Source of the DNA: Flavobacteriales bacterium
Lineage (GTDB): Bacteria > Bacteroidota > Bacteroidia > Flavobacteriales_D > CAJJDF01
Assembly: GCA_020630395.1 (NCBI GenBank)
Contig: JAHDBM010000009.1
Coordinates: 3,554-57,276 of the forward strand
Direction: 5' to 3'
Length of the DNA stretch: 53,723 nt
Shown here: piece by piece, positions 43,212 to 53,553 of the stretch
Layout: every line of letters starts with the position of its first letter
Numbering within the stretch: the first letter of the stretch is position 1
Notes under the pieces: model-generated
Database searches by the model: none
Told to the model about the DNA's origin: nothing
Seen by the model: the letters and a program-made list of their open reading frames with translations, nothing else
Made by a program: the position numbers and the translations under genes

Positions 43212-45572
43212 TTACCCGTCTTGGACGGTATTTAATTCTTGCTTTGCCAGATTAACAGTTTCATTGACTTGATCAAGTGTATCGTCAACAAGTACCTTAA
43301 TGATATGAATAGGCTTATCGATTTTACAATTTTTCTCTATAGCAGATAAGTTATTCATTATACCAAATGCTTCTAAATGTCCAAAAGTAGCCTTCATTTT
43401 ATGGGCTATTTTGGCGATAGATTCTGTGTCTTTTCTTGCCAGTTTTTTCTTTAAAGCAAGCGAAGATTCTGATGTAGATTCAATAAAAGTGTTAAGCATA
43501 TCTGTATAAAAATCTTGATCATTATTACAGAGTTTCTTAAGGTTATCGAAATCTATTTTATTAGAGGGTTTTTCGTTTTTGTGTTTTCCTTTAGGTTCAA
43601 AAGAGTTTTTTCCTTCAAATACTTGTTCAATTTTGTATAAAACATCTAGTTCTTTAAACGGTTTAGCAATAAAACCATTAACTCCAGCCGACATATAATT
43701 GCTAACATCATTATTTTCTACAGCAGCACTTATTACTATTATTGGAATATTATTTTTAGTATCGTCTTTTAATTCGCGTATTTTTATTGATGCCTCAGTG
43801 CCGTTCATTTGAGGCATGTAGTTATCCATCAGTATTAAGTCAATATGATAGTTGTTAACTTGTTCAATAGCTTCTATTCCATTAGTAGCAGTTAAAGTAT
43901 GAATGTTTTTTTTATTTAATATAGCTTCTAATAATTGTCTATTAAATGGCTCGTCATCAACAATTAAAATGGTTTTGTCTTGTAGTAGTTTTTTATTTAC
44001 AGGTTGCTGTTTTTCAGTAGGTATTTCTGCTTTTTTACTGATAGGATAAGAAATTAAGATTTCAATAGTTGTTCCTTCATTTTTTTTGCTTTTAACAGTT
44101 AGTGATCCATCATGAAGATCTATAAGCCTTTTAGTAATTGATAATCCTAAACCCGTTCCGCCATAAGCTCTCTCGGTTTTTGTTTCTCCTTGCTCATACG
44201 TATTGAATACTTTATCTAGTTGCTCAGGAGTCATACCAATACCAGTATCAGTAATCTTAAAAAGCATATTAGTTTTATCAATATTTGGTTTAAGCTCTTT
44301 CAGAGATAATGTTATAGAGCCTTTGTGAGTAAATTTAATTGCATTACCAAGTAGGTTTAATAGAATTTGTTTTATCCTGTAGGGATCACCAATAACGATA
44401 TCATTTTTTGTGTCAATATTTACGTTTAATGTTACGGGTTTATTTCGGAGTAATGAGGTAGTAGAATTTTTTAGATCATGAATAGTTTCAGTAATATTAA
44501 AAGAAGTTTTTTCAAGTTTTAATTTACCAGATTCTATTTTAGAAAGAGATAGAATGTCATTTATAATATATAGTAAGTCTTCACTAGATTTTTGAACAAT
44601 TTCTATTTGTGATCTTTGTTCTTCATTTAAAGGCCCTAGTGCAATTTGCTCAATAAAACCAGTTACGGCATTCATAGGAGTCCTAATTTCATGGCTCATA
44701 GTTGCTAAAAATTGCTCTTTCGTTCTAGCTAATTTTTCTGCGTATTCTTTTTCTTTTTGTAAAGCAAGTTTATAAGATTTATTGGAGTTTACATACCTTA
44801 TGATAATAATCATTAATATTATTAACATAATTAAAATTAAAATAGAGCTAGAGATTAAAATTACTCTTGATGATTCTATGGCATAACTATTAGCACTTGC
44901 ATTATTAAGTAGTTTTTCTTTTTCTTTTATCTCAAAACGGCTGATAAAATCAGTGATTTTATTACTGATGTTTTTATCTTCTGATAATAATTTAATTTCA
45001 TGAGTTATTAAAGTATCCTTAATTAAAGTTTCATTGTTTTTAACATTGTTAACAATACGTTCAACTTCATCTTTGTTTACTTTGTTTTTTGAGTGGAATA
45101 TTTTATTCCATATTTTGTTTTTATCAGATTTATTATTTGAATTTATTTCCCTAATAATGTTAGATAATCCATCAGTATTTTCTTTTAGGTCTTGAGTTAA
45201 TATAAGTTGATTTAATACATTTATTTTGTTGTTGATAAGCGTGTCTAAAACAAGTAAATTGGTGTTAGAACTAAAATCAGTTATAATTTTTTTTGATTTC
45301 AATTTAAGTTCTTTAACATTACTCTTAAAGTTTTTAAGGTAATCTTTACTTTGAGTTATGACATAGGACTTTGCATTATTATCAATTTTATTTAATCTGT
45401 TTAAAACAGTTTGTATTCTAATTGATTCATAATCTGGTTTAGTAGTTTCGGTTAAGATGGATAGGGTGTTAGAAAATTTACTATATGTAAACATACTTAC
45501 AGCAAGTATTATCATAGCGATTATCGCTATGATAATATAAATTTTATTGATAAAACTTAATTTTCTAATCAT
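43212..45572 (-). CDS. hybrid sensor histidine kinase with receiver and HPt domains
   Basis: 786 residues. Two membrane helices (about 8-28 and 235-261) bracket a helical extracytoplasmic sensor domain of about 205 residues. The cytosolic part has HisKA with His294 (TMSHEIRTPMN), an ATPase domain with the N-box (Asn406, Asn410), DTGIG and GGTGLGLS, then a receiver (about 534-652) with phosphoacceptor Asp583, and an HPt domain (about 675-786) with His724 (IAHKMKATFG). One protein can therefore run a full His-Asp-His relay, leaving the final acceptor to another receiver; single-domain receivers flank it on both sides. 12 bases after receiver 2, so cotranscribed. Confidence 0.93.
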   Translation of the reverse strand: MIRKLSFINKIYIIIAIIAMIILAVSMFTYSKFSNTLSILTETTKPDYESIRIQTVLNRLNKIDNNAKSYVITQSKDYLKNFKSNVKELKLKSKKIITDFSSNTNLLVLDTLINNKINVLNQLILTQDLKENTDGLSNIIREINSNNKSDKNKIWNKIFHSKNKVNKDEVERIVNNVKNNETLIKDTLITHEIKLLSEDKNISNKITDFISRFEIKEKEKLLNNASANSYAIESSRVILISSSILILIMLIILMIIIIRYVNSNKSYKLALQKEKEYAEKLARTKEQFLATMSHEIRTPMNAVTGFIEQIALGPLNEEQRSQIEIVQKSSEDLLYIINDILSLSKIESGKLKLEKTSFNITETIHDLKNSTTSLLRNKPVTLNVNIDTKNDIVIGDPYRIKQILLNLLGNAIKFTHKGSITLSLKELKPNIDKTNMLFKITDTGIGMTPEQLDKVFNTYEQGETKTERAYGGTGLGLSITKRLIDLHDGSLTVKSKKNEGTTIEILISYPISKKAEIPTEKQQPVNKKLLQDKTILIVDDEPFNRQLLEAILNKKNIHTLTATNGIEAIEQVNNYHIDLILMDNYMPQMNGTEASIKIRELKDDTKNNIPIIVISAAVENNDVSNYMSAGVNGFIAKPFKELDVLYKIEQVFEGKNSFEPKGKHKNEKPSNKIDFDNLKKLCNNDQDFYTDMLNTFIESTSESSLALKKKLARKDTESIAKIAHKMKATFGHLEAFGIMNNLSAIEKNCKIDKPIHIIKVLVDDTLDQVNETVNLAKQELNTVQDG

Positions 45573-45584
45573 GTATACACTATA

Positions 45585-45992
45585 TTAAAAACGTTTGGTA
45601 ATCGTTTTTTCGATAAAATAACATGCTCTTTCAAGAGTTTTATCGTCCTTTGGTATAAATGCTGAAGCCCCATAACTTCTAGTTATAAATGAAAGTTTAG
45701 GATCATCTTTTTGAGTAACAATTGCAATGCTACAATCTTTATTTTTTTCAGATATTTTTTTTAGTACATCAATAGCAGTTGTAGAATCTCCTAAATAGTA
45801 ATCTAATAATATAATATTCGTCCCTGATCCTAAATTTTGATATAAGTCTTCTGGATGCAAAAAACTCATTATACGATAATCTAATGTGTTATTTTGTGAG
45901 TATTCTTCTAAAAAATTATTAATTCGAAAAGAAGCTAAATTGTTAAAAAAAGGATTGTCGTCTAATACTGATATGTTAATTCGTTTGCTCAT
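45585..45992 (-). CDS. single-domain response regulator (receiver 2)
   Basis: 135 residues from the ATG at 45992, where the receiver begins (MSKRINISVLDDN); a longer in-frame start at 46019 adds nine residues. Asp11 and Asp12 form the acidic pocket, Asp64 in ILLDYYLG is the phosphoacceptor, Thr93 the switch residue and Lys115 (FIPKDD) the conserved lysine. No DNA-binding output domain. It lies 12 bases before the hybrid kinase, so they are in one operon. A plausible phosphate sink or downstream acceptor of the kinase. Confidence 0.85.
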   Translation of the reverse strand: MSKRINISVLDDNPFFNNLASFRINNFLEEYSQNNTLDYRIMSFLHPEDLYQNLGSGTNIILLDYYLGDSTTAIDVLKKISEKNKDCSIAIVTQKDDPKLSFITRSYGASAFIPKDDKTLERACYFIEKTITKRF

Positions 45993-46154
45993 AACTAAAG
46001 GTTTCGTTTTGTAGAACAAAAATTAAACCATGAGTAAGGATGCTTTAATAATTTGAAAGTCAATTTTTTAAAATAAAAAGATAGATTTTAAGTGAGGGAT
46101 TTTTACCTGTTATGAGTAATTATTACGCACTTTTATAAAAAGATAATTATTAAA

Positions 46155-46664
46155 TTAATGTTTTACGATCTCACAATCTTTTAATTCCAATACAGTATAT
46201 TTCATACTAGGTTCTATATACCACTGTTGTTGATAAATGATTCCTTTTATTAAAACGAAACTTCCTTTTTTTAGAGCATCAACTTTATCAGCAAATTCTG
46301 CATTAAAAATACAAGCTACATCATAGCTAAAATCTTCTTCGCTTATATCTTCTTTTTCTTTAAAACGTACTTTAGCACCAGTAACTTTAAAAGAATCATC
46401 ATCTTGTAATGAGCTAATAGATCCTTTGCTGTATATAATCCCAGAAATTATAACCTCTTTTCCATCTAAGATATCATTTCCTTTCATTTCTCCTTTCCAA
46501 TTCTCATTGTAAAGGGTTTTTAATTCCATAAAAGGGTATACTTTTTCTTCTAAAGGATTTTCAGTCATATTTTCATTAATTGTTTCGGTTATTTCATCTT
46601 TTATTATTATTTCTTGGCAAGAAGAGATAATAATAAGTAGAAAAAGAATAGTTATTAATCTCAT
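46155..46664 (-). CDS. lipoprotein with a tRNA_anti-like (OB-fold) domain
   Basis: 169 residues with a lipoprotein signal (lipobox ISSC, Cys16), a Glu/Asn-rich linker, then an OB-fold domain at about 50-165 with the pattern LYNENWKGEMKGNDILDGKEV, SGIIYSKGSIS, ACIFNAEFADKVDALKKGSFVLIKGII. The tRNA_anti-like domain family in this phylum includes such lipoproteins, and the name does not mean that it binds tRNA here. Its role is unknown. It is divergent from recJ. Confidence 0.7.
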   Translation of the reverse strand: MRLITILFLLIIISSCQEIIIKDEITETINENMTENPLEEKVYPFMELKTLYNENWKGEMKGNDILDGKEVIISGIIYSKGSISSLQDDDSFKVTGAKVRFKEKEDISEEDFSYDVACIFNAEFADKVDALKKGSFVLIKGIIYQQQWYIEPSMKYTVLELKDCEIVKH

Positions 46665-46743
46665 GTTATTTTAAGTTTTTTACGAAACTACTACAAAAAT
46701 TAACATCAAGTTGTTAAACGATTTAAATCATGGCTTATTTCTG

Positions 46744-46751
46744 TATCTTTG
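46744..46751 (+). promoter_or_regulatory. TAnnTTTG -7 box of recJ
   Basis: TATCTTTG matches the -7 consensus, 19 bases before the recJ start at 46771. An upstream TTG at the usual spacing is not obvious. Confidence 0.55.
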
Positions 46752-46770
46752 TAGATTAAATTTTTTGCTA

Positions 46771-48501
46771 ATGGAAAAAAGATGGAATATAAAAGAAAAA
46801 GTTGTTAACCAAGAAGTTGAGGCTCTTTCTGAAGCATTAAATGTAAGTTCTTTTATTGCTCAACTTTTGGTTCAAAGGGGAATAAAAACCTTCGAAGAAG
46901 CAAAAAGTTTTTTTCGTCCATCTTTAGCAGAATTACACGATCCTTTTTTAATGAAGGATATGGATAAAGCTGTAGGTAGGGTTTTATTAGCAATTGAAAA
47001 AGGAGAGAAGATTTTGGTATTTGGAGATTATGATGTTGATGGTACAACTGCTGTTTCGTTAATGTATAGCTTTTTATCTACCATTCATGGTAAGTTAGAA
47101 TATTACATTCCTAATCGTTATACAGAAGGTTATGGAGTTTCCATGAAAGGGATAGACTATGCAGTAGAACATAATTTTTCATTAATAATTGCACTTGATT
47201 GTGGTATAAAAGCAATAGATAAAGTACAGTATGCAAAAGAAAAAGGAATAGATTTTATTATTTGCGATCATCACAGGCCAGGAAGTGAAATACCAAATGC
47301 TGTAGCTGTTTTAGATCCTAAAAGAAGTGATTGTGAATATCCTTACAAAGAATTATGTGGATGTGGAGTAGGGTTTAAATTAGTACAAGCAATAGCGATT
47401 AAAAAAGATATTCCCTTTAATGATTTAAAACAATACTTCGATCTATTAGCAATAAGTATAGCATCTGATATAGTTCCTATAACTGGAGAAAATAGGATAA
47501 TGGCTTATTTCGGATTAAAACTAATTAATACCAATCCTAGAAGAGGGATAAAGCAATTATTATCTATTGCGGGAACAAAAGATAAGGAGTTAACGATAAC
47601 TGGTTTAGTTTTTACTATTGGACCAAGAATTAATGCTGCAGGTAGAATGGAAACGGGTATGAATGCTGTTAAGTTATTAGTTTCTGGAGATGATGAAAGT
47701 GCTAAAGAAGTGGGGCTGTTTATTGAAAAAGAAAATGCCCAAAGAAAAGATTTTGATCGAAATATTACTGAAGAAGCCTTGGCTATTATAGCTGATAATG
47801 ATGAAATGGTTAAAGCAAAAACCTCTGTTTTATACGATAAAGATTGGCACAAAGGAGTAATAGGTATTGTAGCCTCTCGATTAATTGAAACGTATTACAG
47901 ACCAACAATAGTATTAACTGAAAGTAATGGAAAAGCAGCAGGTTCTGCTCGTTCAGTAAGTGGTTTTGATGTATATGAAGCTATCGATAAATGTTCTGAT
48001 TTACTTACACAATTTGGAGGACATAAATATGCCGCAGGTTTAACTATGCCAATAGAGAATATTCCAGCTTTTCAAGAAAAATTTGAAGAAGTTGTAAGTG
48101 CTTCAATTGCCCCAGAATTATTAGTTCCTGAAATAAAAATTGATGCCGAAATCTCTTTTTCTGAAATTAAGAATGGCTACAGCAATGAATTACCAAAGTT
48201 TTATCGTGTCATAAAACAATTTGCACCATTTGGTCCTCAAAATATGACACCTGTTTTTTTAACTAGAAACTTAAAGGCAAAGTGGGTAAAGGTAGTTGGA
48301 GAAGTTCACTTAAAATTTACCGCATTTGAAGAAGATAATCCAAACAATTCATTTAGCTGCATAGCTTTTGGTTTAGGAGATTTTTATGAGCATTTGCAAT
48401 CTGGTAAATCGTATGATTTGTTATATGTGTTGGAAGAGAATCACTGGAATGGTAGTACCACTTTGCAATTAAATGTTAGGGATATAAAAATAATACACTA
48501 A
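46771..48501 (+). CDS. recJ: single-stranded-DNA-specific exonuclease RecJ
   Basis: A 5'-3' single-strand exonuclease of recombination and mismatch repair, with a DHH phosphoesterase active site. 576 residues from the ATG at 46771; an in-frame start 20 codons upstream at 46711 lies above the promoter box and is less likely. Motifs: GDYDVDGTTAV (about residue 84), ALDCGIKA, CDHHRPG (the DHH motif), RINAAGRMETG, and the DHHA1 region with HKGVIGIVASR and GSARSVSGFD, GGHKYAAGLTM. OB-like C-terminal domain to the end. Confidence 0.96.
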   Translation: MEKRWNIKEKVVNQEVEALSEALNVSSFIAQLLVQRGIKTFEEAKSFFRPSLAELHDPFLMKDMDKAVGRVLLAIEKGEKILVFGDYDVDGTTAVSLMYSFLSTIHGKLEYYIPNRYTEGYGVSMKGIDYAVEHNFSLIIALDCGIKAIDKVQYAKEKGIDFIICDHHRPGSEIPNAVAVLDPKRSDCEYPYKELCGCGVGFKLVQAIAIKKDIPFNDLKQYFDLLAISIASDIVPITGENRIMAYFGLKLINTNPRRGIKQLLSIAGTKDKELTITGLVFTIGPRINAAGRMETGMNAVKLLVSGDDESAKEVGLFIEKENAQRKDFDRNITEEALAIIADNDEMVKAKTSVLYDKDWHKGVIGIVASRLIETYYRPTIVLTESNGKAAGSARSVSGFDVYEAIDKCSDLLTQFGGHKYAAGLTMPIENIPAFQEKFEEVVSASIAPELLVPEIKIDAEISFSEIKNGYSNELPKFYRVIKQFAPFGPQNMTPVFLTRNLKAKWVKVVGEVHLKFTAFEEDNPNNSFSCIAFGLGDFYEHLQSGKSYDLLYVLEENHWNGSTTLQLNVRDIKIIH

Positions 48502-48536
48502 TAAATTAGTTTGCTATACTAGAAGCAGAGTGATTT

Positions 48537-49490
48537 ATGGAGAGGAAGTTAGTATTATTATCATTAGCGTGCGTTTCAAGTTTATCTTTTTCTCAGAAAG
48601 AGAGTAACTCCCGAAGAGGAGATTATCATACTTACATAAAAGAACACATCCCTACTAAAAGAGTTGTGCCATATCCATCATTGAGAGAAGCAGATGTAAT
48701 GTGGAGCAAAAGGATATGGCGAAAAATTGATTTAAGAGAAAAAATCAATTTTCCAATGTACTATCCGCTCGAACCTATATCTGATCGTATGAGTTTGTGG
48801 GATATCATTAAATTTAGTATAGAAACTGAAGGTAGTTTAACACCTTACGAAATAATTCCAAGTGAAAACGGTAATGAAAATGATATGGTTAAATTCGATC
48901 AAGATGGTCAATTTTTATATCCAATATCACCATTAAATGGAAATATAAAGGATTCAACTTATACACAAAAAATTAATGATTTATTCTATACCGTTAGAAC
49001 AATAGAAAAGTGGGATGATGAGCTAGATCAACCTGCTACTGATGATAATGGAGAACCTTTATACATTGAAGAAAAGATTCCTGTTTCTAGTAAGGATGTA
49101 GTTCAATATTTAATAAAAGAAGATTGGTTTTTTGATAAACAAAGATCAGTTATGGATGTTAGAATTATAGGTATATGCCCTATGGTTAGAAAATATGATG
49201 AAGAGGGTAATCTAAAGCCTGGCATGGAACAAAAATTTTGGTTGTACTTTCCTGAGTGTAGATATGTTTTTCAGAATTACTTTGTGTATAATAGAAAAAA
49301 TGACGCTCAAAGAATGTCTTTTGATGATTTGTTTTGGAAACGCATGTTTGGAAGCTTTATCTACAAAGAATCAAATGTTTATGACAGGGAAATAGATCAA
49401 TACGAGCGTGATGGTGTTAGAGCGTTATTAAATGCCGAGAAGATAAAATCTCAGATGGCTAAAATAGAGCATGATTTATGGCATCTTTAA
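48537..49490 (+). CDS. gldN: gliding motility/T9SS protein GldN (PorN)
   Basis: A periplasmic ring component of the type IX secretion core complex, associated with GldK and GldM. 317 residues with a signal peptide (about 1-19). Diagnostic features are EADVMWSKRIWRKIDLREKIN (about 52-72), PLEPISDRMSLWDIIK, DWFFDKQRSVMDVRIIGICPM and FNVYNRKN-like NYFVYNRKNDAQRMSFDDLFWKRMF. It stands alone, 36 bases after recJ, whereas gldN normally follows gldK, gldL and gldM. It may be a second copy (GldO-type) or the only copy, moved away. Confidence 0.92.
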   Translation: MERKLVLLSLACVSSLSFSQKESNSRRGDYHTYIKEHIPTKRVVPYPSLREADVMWSKRIWRKIDLREKINFPMYYPLEPISDRMSLWDIIKFSIETEGSLTPYEIIPSENGNENDMVKFDQDGQFLYPISPLNGNIKDSTYTQKINDLFYTVRTIEKWDDELDQPATDDNGEPLYIEEKIPVSSKDVVQYLIKEDWFFDKQRSVMDVRIIGICPMVRKYDEEGNLKPGMEQKFWLYFPECRYVFQNYFVYNRKNDAQRMSFDDLFWKRMFGSFIYKESNVYDREIDQYERDGVRALLNAEKIKSQMAKIEHDLWHL

Positions 49491-49520
49491 AAGCAATACT
49501 TAACGGATTAATTTGGTTGA

Positions 49521-51435
49521 TTAACGTTTGTTTCCTTCTGTAGCCTCTACAAGGTAAATTCCGGGAGTAAGTTTGTTTACAGTAATAGGAGTTTTATTTG
49601 GAAAGACTGTTGGTATATGTAATATTAATGTTCCTGTTAAAGTAAATATTCTCAAAGAGACAGGTTTTGTGTTATTTGTTGAAATATAAATTTCATTATT
49701 AGAAGGGTTAGGGTAAATGCTAAGTTTCTTTTCTTGTTCAGCCTTTATAGAAACAGTAGATTGATTATAAGAGTCAGCTAACCAAACTACAGCATTTCGA
49801 ATTACTTGCCCAAATGGATGATTAATGTTAATGCTTTCTCTTCTTTCTCCTGCTTCTAAGTAAGCAACTTTTCCAATCATGCTATTTGAGCTCACATCAA
49901 TAAGTTTTGTAAATCCAGCATTGTGATTTTGAGAAGCCGGATTTTGGTCATTAGAAAATAAAGGGTTGATATCATTTATATTATCTCCAAATGTTTGTCC
50001 AGGAATAAACGTCATGTTGTCGTAGAGTTCATCAAAAATATCAAATGTTTGAAAATTGGAATAACTGTTGTTTGTTGCGGTACTTAGCGGATTAGAACTC
50101 CATGTATTTGGAGCTGTTCTAACCGTATCAAAATGAACTCCATATGTAGATACAAAATGTCCGTAGTTTGTGTTAAACAAATTATATCCCGTTAAGTTAG
50201 CCTACCAGCCAGCTTGAGCACTTTCTGCTCCAAACAATTGGTTTACTATAATGTCTTTATTGAGCGAACCACTATAGTCGTTATATAATCCATGATGTAG
50301 CGATAAAACACCCCCTCCATTGTCAGCATAATTTACTATTGCTTGTTGTAGCTGAGAAGTAACAGCAGTTTTCCAATGTTTAAAGAAAATGACAACATCA
50401 AATTGATTGATGTAAGCTTCTATGGATGTTTGAGAACTAGGATTATAAGGTAAAGAGATATCTGTTATGTCTACATTAGTTACCTGTATATTAAAATCAT
50501 CTTGAGTAGAATTAGCTAATAATAAATTGTTTAAATGTCTATAATCGGCTGGTAAATTTGTACCTGTTCCATAGTTACACGGTACGTCATTTAGCCTATT
50601 TCCAGGTCCACAATTGGTAGAATCAATTTCACCTCCATGAAGAATTAAAGTTGATACCGAAGAGGTGTTGTGTTGCTGATTTGGATATGATGCGAGAATA
50701 TTTAATACTGTTTTTGCTGCATAAGACACTAGAAGGATTTCCAGGAGTTTGTGCTTCAAGATAACCCGTAGCTTGGTTGTTTTTTAGTAAACTGAAACCC
50801 AAAGCCTCAGCTCCTGGACCTGATGTGCCAGGAATTCGCCAGTTAACAGGTAAACTTGCCCCATGACATTGGGCTAACACGGTTTTTTCTTTTGTTAAAG
50901 CATCAATGGCTAAATCATTTAGCTTTTCTGCTGCAGCTTGTATATCGGTTGATGATACTAATCTAGTTCCAGTTCCTTGCGAAGTGTAAGATCCATCAAT
51001 TCTATACTCCATTATTCCTGTTCCGCCAGCTATTAGTAATCCATCATAATTATCCATGTTTACAACATCTTGTATTCTACCATTAACAGAAATTTAGTTA
51101 GGAGTGGAATTTAAGGTTGCATTCCATGATGAATCAAATAAATTACTAAACTGAGATTGAAAATCTGAATAGCTGCTGTTTGATAAAGAATTGGCAGTAT
51201 TAGCAATAGTAGTACTTGCCGGAATCATATAAGTACAGGCAGAGTCGTTACTAGCACTTCTAACATCAACTGTATAGCCTTGAGCTTCAAATGCTTCGAG
51301 CATGACAATATATTCCGAGTAATAAGTGTCTTCATGAGATACAAACAATAACACTGTATTTGTTTGTGAGTACGAACTCATCATACAGGAGAAAAAACAA
51401 GAAATAGCAAAAAGGTATTTATTAACCATAAGCAT
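49521..51435 (-). pseudogene. broken secreted DJ-1/PfpI plus ThuA-like protein with a T9SS sorting tail
   Basis: A protein of about 640 residues is spread over four minus-strand frames. From the N-terminus: signal peptide (FAISCFFSCMMSSYSQ), a DJ-1/PfpI-like domain (LLIAGGTGIMEYRIDG, VLAQCHGASLPVNWR), a ThuA-like domain (LILHGGEIDSTN, FDVVIFFKHWKTA, GGGVLSLHHGLYNDYSG, GKVAYLEAGERRESIN) and a type A sorting domain (LSIYPNPSNNEIYIST). The first stop (TAA 51094-51096) and the last stop (TAG 50202-50204) are in frame with the following piece, and a one-base shift near 50730 separates the middle pieces. Three lesions imply a pseudogene unless the assembly has errors. Likely an abandoned secreted enzyme. 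Confidence 0.8.
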
Positions 51436-51507
51436 ATAATAGTATGAATTACAAATCTTATTATACGGATATAATGTTCTTAAAGTTATTAGGATTATAT
51501 TTATTCT

Positions 51508-52911
51508 ATGTCATCATTTTCAGAACGTTTTATTAAAGGGTTTAAATCCTTATTACCTTCTCCTTTAACAATCGCTTTGTTGCTTACATTGCTAACGTTT
51601 GTAATAGCATTAATATTCACTATAAAACCAAATGAGTCAACAGGTAAATATGCTTTACAATTATTAGAGTATTGGGAAAAAGGACTATGGGGTTTTGATT
51701 TAAAAGATGGTGAATGGGTTAGAGGATGGCAACTTCCGTTTATAGTTCAAATGATGTTAATGTTGGTGCTAGGGTACATATTAGCACTGAGCTCAACTGT
51801 AGATAGGGCAATCTCTGTTATAGTGAAATACTGTGATACAACTGCAAAAGCAGCTTTCCTAGTTACTTTATTAACGCTTTTGGTTAGTTTGTTTAATTGG
51901 GGTTTAGGATTAATTTTTGGTGCTATTTTTGCCCGTAAAGTAGGAGATTTTGCATCTAAAAAAGGATTTAATTTAAACTATGGATTAATTGGAGCAGCAG
52001 GTTATTCGGGTTTAATGGTATGGCATGGAGGATTATCTGGAAGTGCGCCCATAAAAGCAGCCGATACAGAAGGTGTAGCGAAATTAGTTTCTAACACTAG
52101 TAATTTTCCAAGTAATGTAGGGATGGATGAAACCGTTTTTTCATCTATGAATATTGTGGTGTCAATAGTATTACTAATTATTCTGCCATTAAATATGTAT
52201 TTATTGGGCAAAAAATATGATGGCAGTAAGATTAAACTAAAGAAAACAGTTAAAGAAAAAAAACATGAAAAAGGAATTGGAGCTGAGCGAATAGATGCAT
52301 CTAGAATATTTACATTGTTTATTGGAGCTGTTATTTTGACTTATGCTTTTTACAAAGCCATCTTAAAGCCAGATGAGTTATCACTAAAGTTTTTAAATCC
52401 CGATTTTATTAACCTTACCTTATTGGGCTTATGTTTTTTATTTCATAAAAATATTATTCAGTTCTTAAAAGCACTTGATCAATCTATTGGTAGTTCGTCA
52501 GGAATACTTATTCAATTTCCTTTTTACTTTGGAATATTAGGGTTAATGAAATATAGTGGGTTAATGAATGACATGTCTGGGTTTTTTGTAGAAATATCTA
52601 ACGAGTCTACTTTTCCATTATATACATTTATGAGTGCCGGAATCGTTAATATTTTTGTTCCAAGTGGAGGCGGACAGTGGGCTGTTCAAGGACCAATTGT
52701 ATTAGAGGCAGCTCAGCAATTAGGTGTATCATTGCCTAAAAGTATAATGGCAATTGCCTACGGAGATCAATTAACAAATATGTTACAGCCGTTTTGGGCT
52801 TTACCTTTATTAGGAATTACCGGACTTAAAGCAAAAGAGATATTACCCTATACTTTGTTTTTGATGGGTATCGGACTCGTTATTTTTTCATTAGCTTTGA
52901 TTGTATTTTGA
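51508..52911 (+). CDS. AtoE-family short-chain fatty acid transporter
   Basis: Inner-membrane transporter for short-chain fatty acids such as acetoacetate or butyrate. 467 residues with about twelve membrane segments. The family shows [17 protein letters not shown] (about 130-146), [23 protein letters not shown] (about 158-180) and the very conserved [17 protein letters not shown] (about 380-396), all present. Start ATG at 51508. Its last codon overlaps the ruvC start (TTG at 52908) by four bases, so the two are cotranslated. Confidence 0.92.
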   Translation: MSSFSERFIKGFKSLLPSPLTIALLLTLLTFVIALIFTIKPNESTGKYALQLLEYWEKGLWGFDLKDGEWVRGWQLPFIVQMMLMLVLGYILALSSTVDRAISVIVKYCDTTAKAAFLVTLLTLLVSLFNWGLGLIFGAIFARKVGDFASKKGFNLNYGLIGAAGYSGLMVWHGGLSGSAPIKAADTEGVAKLVSNTSNFPSNVGMDETVFSSMNIVVSIVLLIILPLNMYLLGKKYDGSKIKLKKTVKEKKHEKGIGAERIDASRIFTLFIGAVILTYAFYKAILKPDELSLKFLNPDFINLTLLGLCFLFHKNIIQFLKALDQSIGSSSGILIQFPFYFGILGLMKYSGLMNDMSGFFVEISNESTFPLYTFMSAGIVNIFVPSGGGQWAVQGPIVLEAAQQLGVSLPKSIMAIAYGDQLTNMLQPFWALPLLGITGLKAKEILPYTLFLMGIGLVIFSLALIVF

Positions 52912-53465
52912 AAAAAGAAAAAATCATATTAGGAATAGATCCAGGTACAACCATTATGGGATATGGGTTGATATCGGTAGTGGGTAATAAAATGACGCTC
53001 ATTACAATGGGAGAATTAAAGCTTTCTAAGTACGATACACATCCTCTTAAGCTTAAAAAAATATTCGAACGTACATTAGGGTTAATAGACCAATATCATC
53101 CTGATGAGCTTTCTATTGAAGCACCTTTTTTTGGTAAGAATGTTCAGTCTATGCTAAAACTTGGAAGGGCACAAGGTGTTGCTATGGCTGCAGGATTATA
53201 TCGAGAGGTAGCGATTACCGAATATTTACCAAAGAAGATAAAACAGTCTATTACAGGTAATGGAAATGCTAGTAAAGAACAGGTGGCTAAAATGCTTCAA
53301 ACATTATTAAATATAAAAGAAATTCCTAAAAACTTAGACGCAACTGATGGCTTAGCAGCAGCAGTTTGTCATTTTTTTCAAGCAAAAATTGGAAGTGAAG
53401 ATAAATCGCATGGTAGTTGGAAATCGTTTATTTCATCTAATCCAAAAAGGATAAAGAAAAGTTAA
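52908..53465 (+). CDS. ruvC: crossover junction endodeoxyribonuclease RuvC
   Basis: Resolves Holliday junctions. 185 residues with the catalytic acidic residues Asp11 ([12 protein letters not shown]), Glu71 ([10 protein letters not shown]) and the C-terminal pair in [11 protein letters not shown]. Normal length. Start TTG at 52908 overlaps the preceding stop by four bases (TTGA), a translationally coupled arrangement; there is no better ATG. It resolves with RuvAB, which is not in the window. Confidence 0.93.
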   Translation: MKKEKIILGIDPGTTIMGYGLISVVGNKMTLITMGELKLSKYDTHPLKLKKIFERTLGLIDQYHPDELSIEAPFFGKNVQSMLKLGRAQGVAMAAGLYREVAITEYLPKKIKQSITGNGNASKEQVAKMLQTLLNIKEIPKNLDATDGLAAAVCHFFQAKIGSEDKSHGSWKSFISSNPKRIKKS

Positions 53466-53483
53466 TTGCTATGCTAGGAATTT

Positions 53484-53520
53484 GAGATTGCTTCACACTC
53501 ATTACGTTAGTTTTCACAAT
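53484..53520. repeat. short intergenic repeat-like element C
   Basis: GAGATTGCTTCACACTCATT, then ACGTTAGTTTTCACAAT, resembles degenerate copies of the widely dispersed flavobacterial element GAGATTGCTTC...CGCAATGA. It lies in the gap between ruvC and the last partial gene. Confidence 0.4.
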
Positions 53521-53553
53521 AATAATTTAGATGAATGTTAAAATATGATTAAC

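Noticed and set aside
50700-50760. Programmed frameshift at the DJ-1 to ThuA junction
   Set aside because: No slippery heptamer with a following hairpin is seen, and the gene has two further nonsense codons, so decay explains it better.
49521-51435. Four separate small genes on the minus strand
   Set aside because: Their products form one continuous domain series (signal, DJ-1, ThuA, sorting tail) and two of the breaks are single in-frame stops, so they are pieces of one broken gene.
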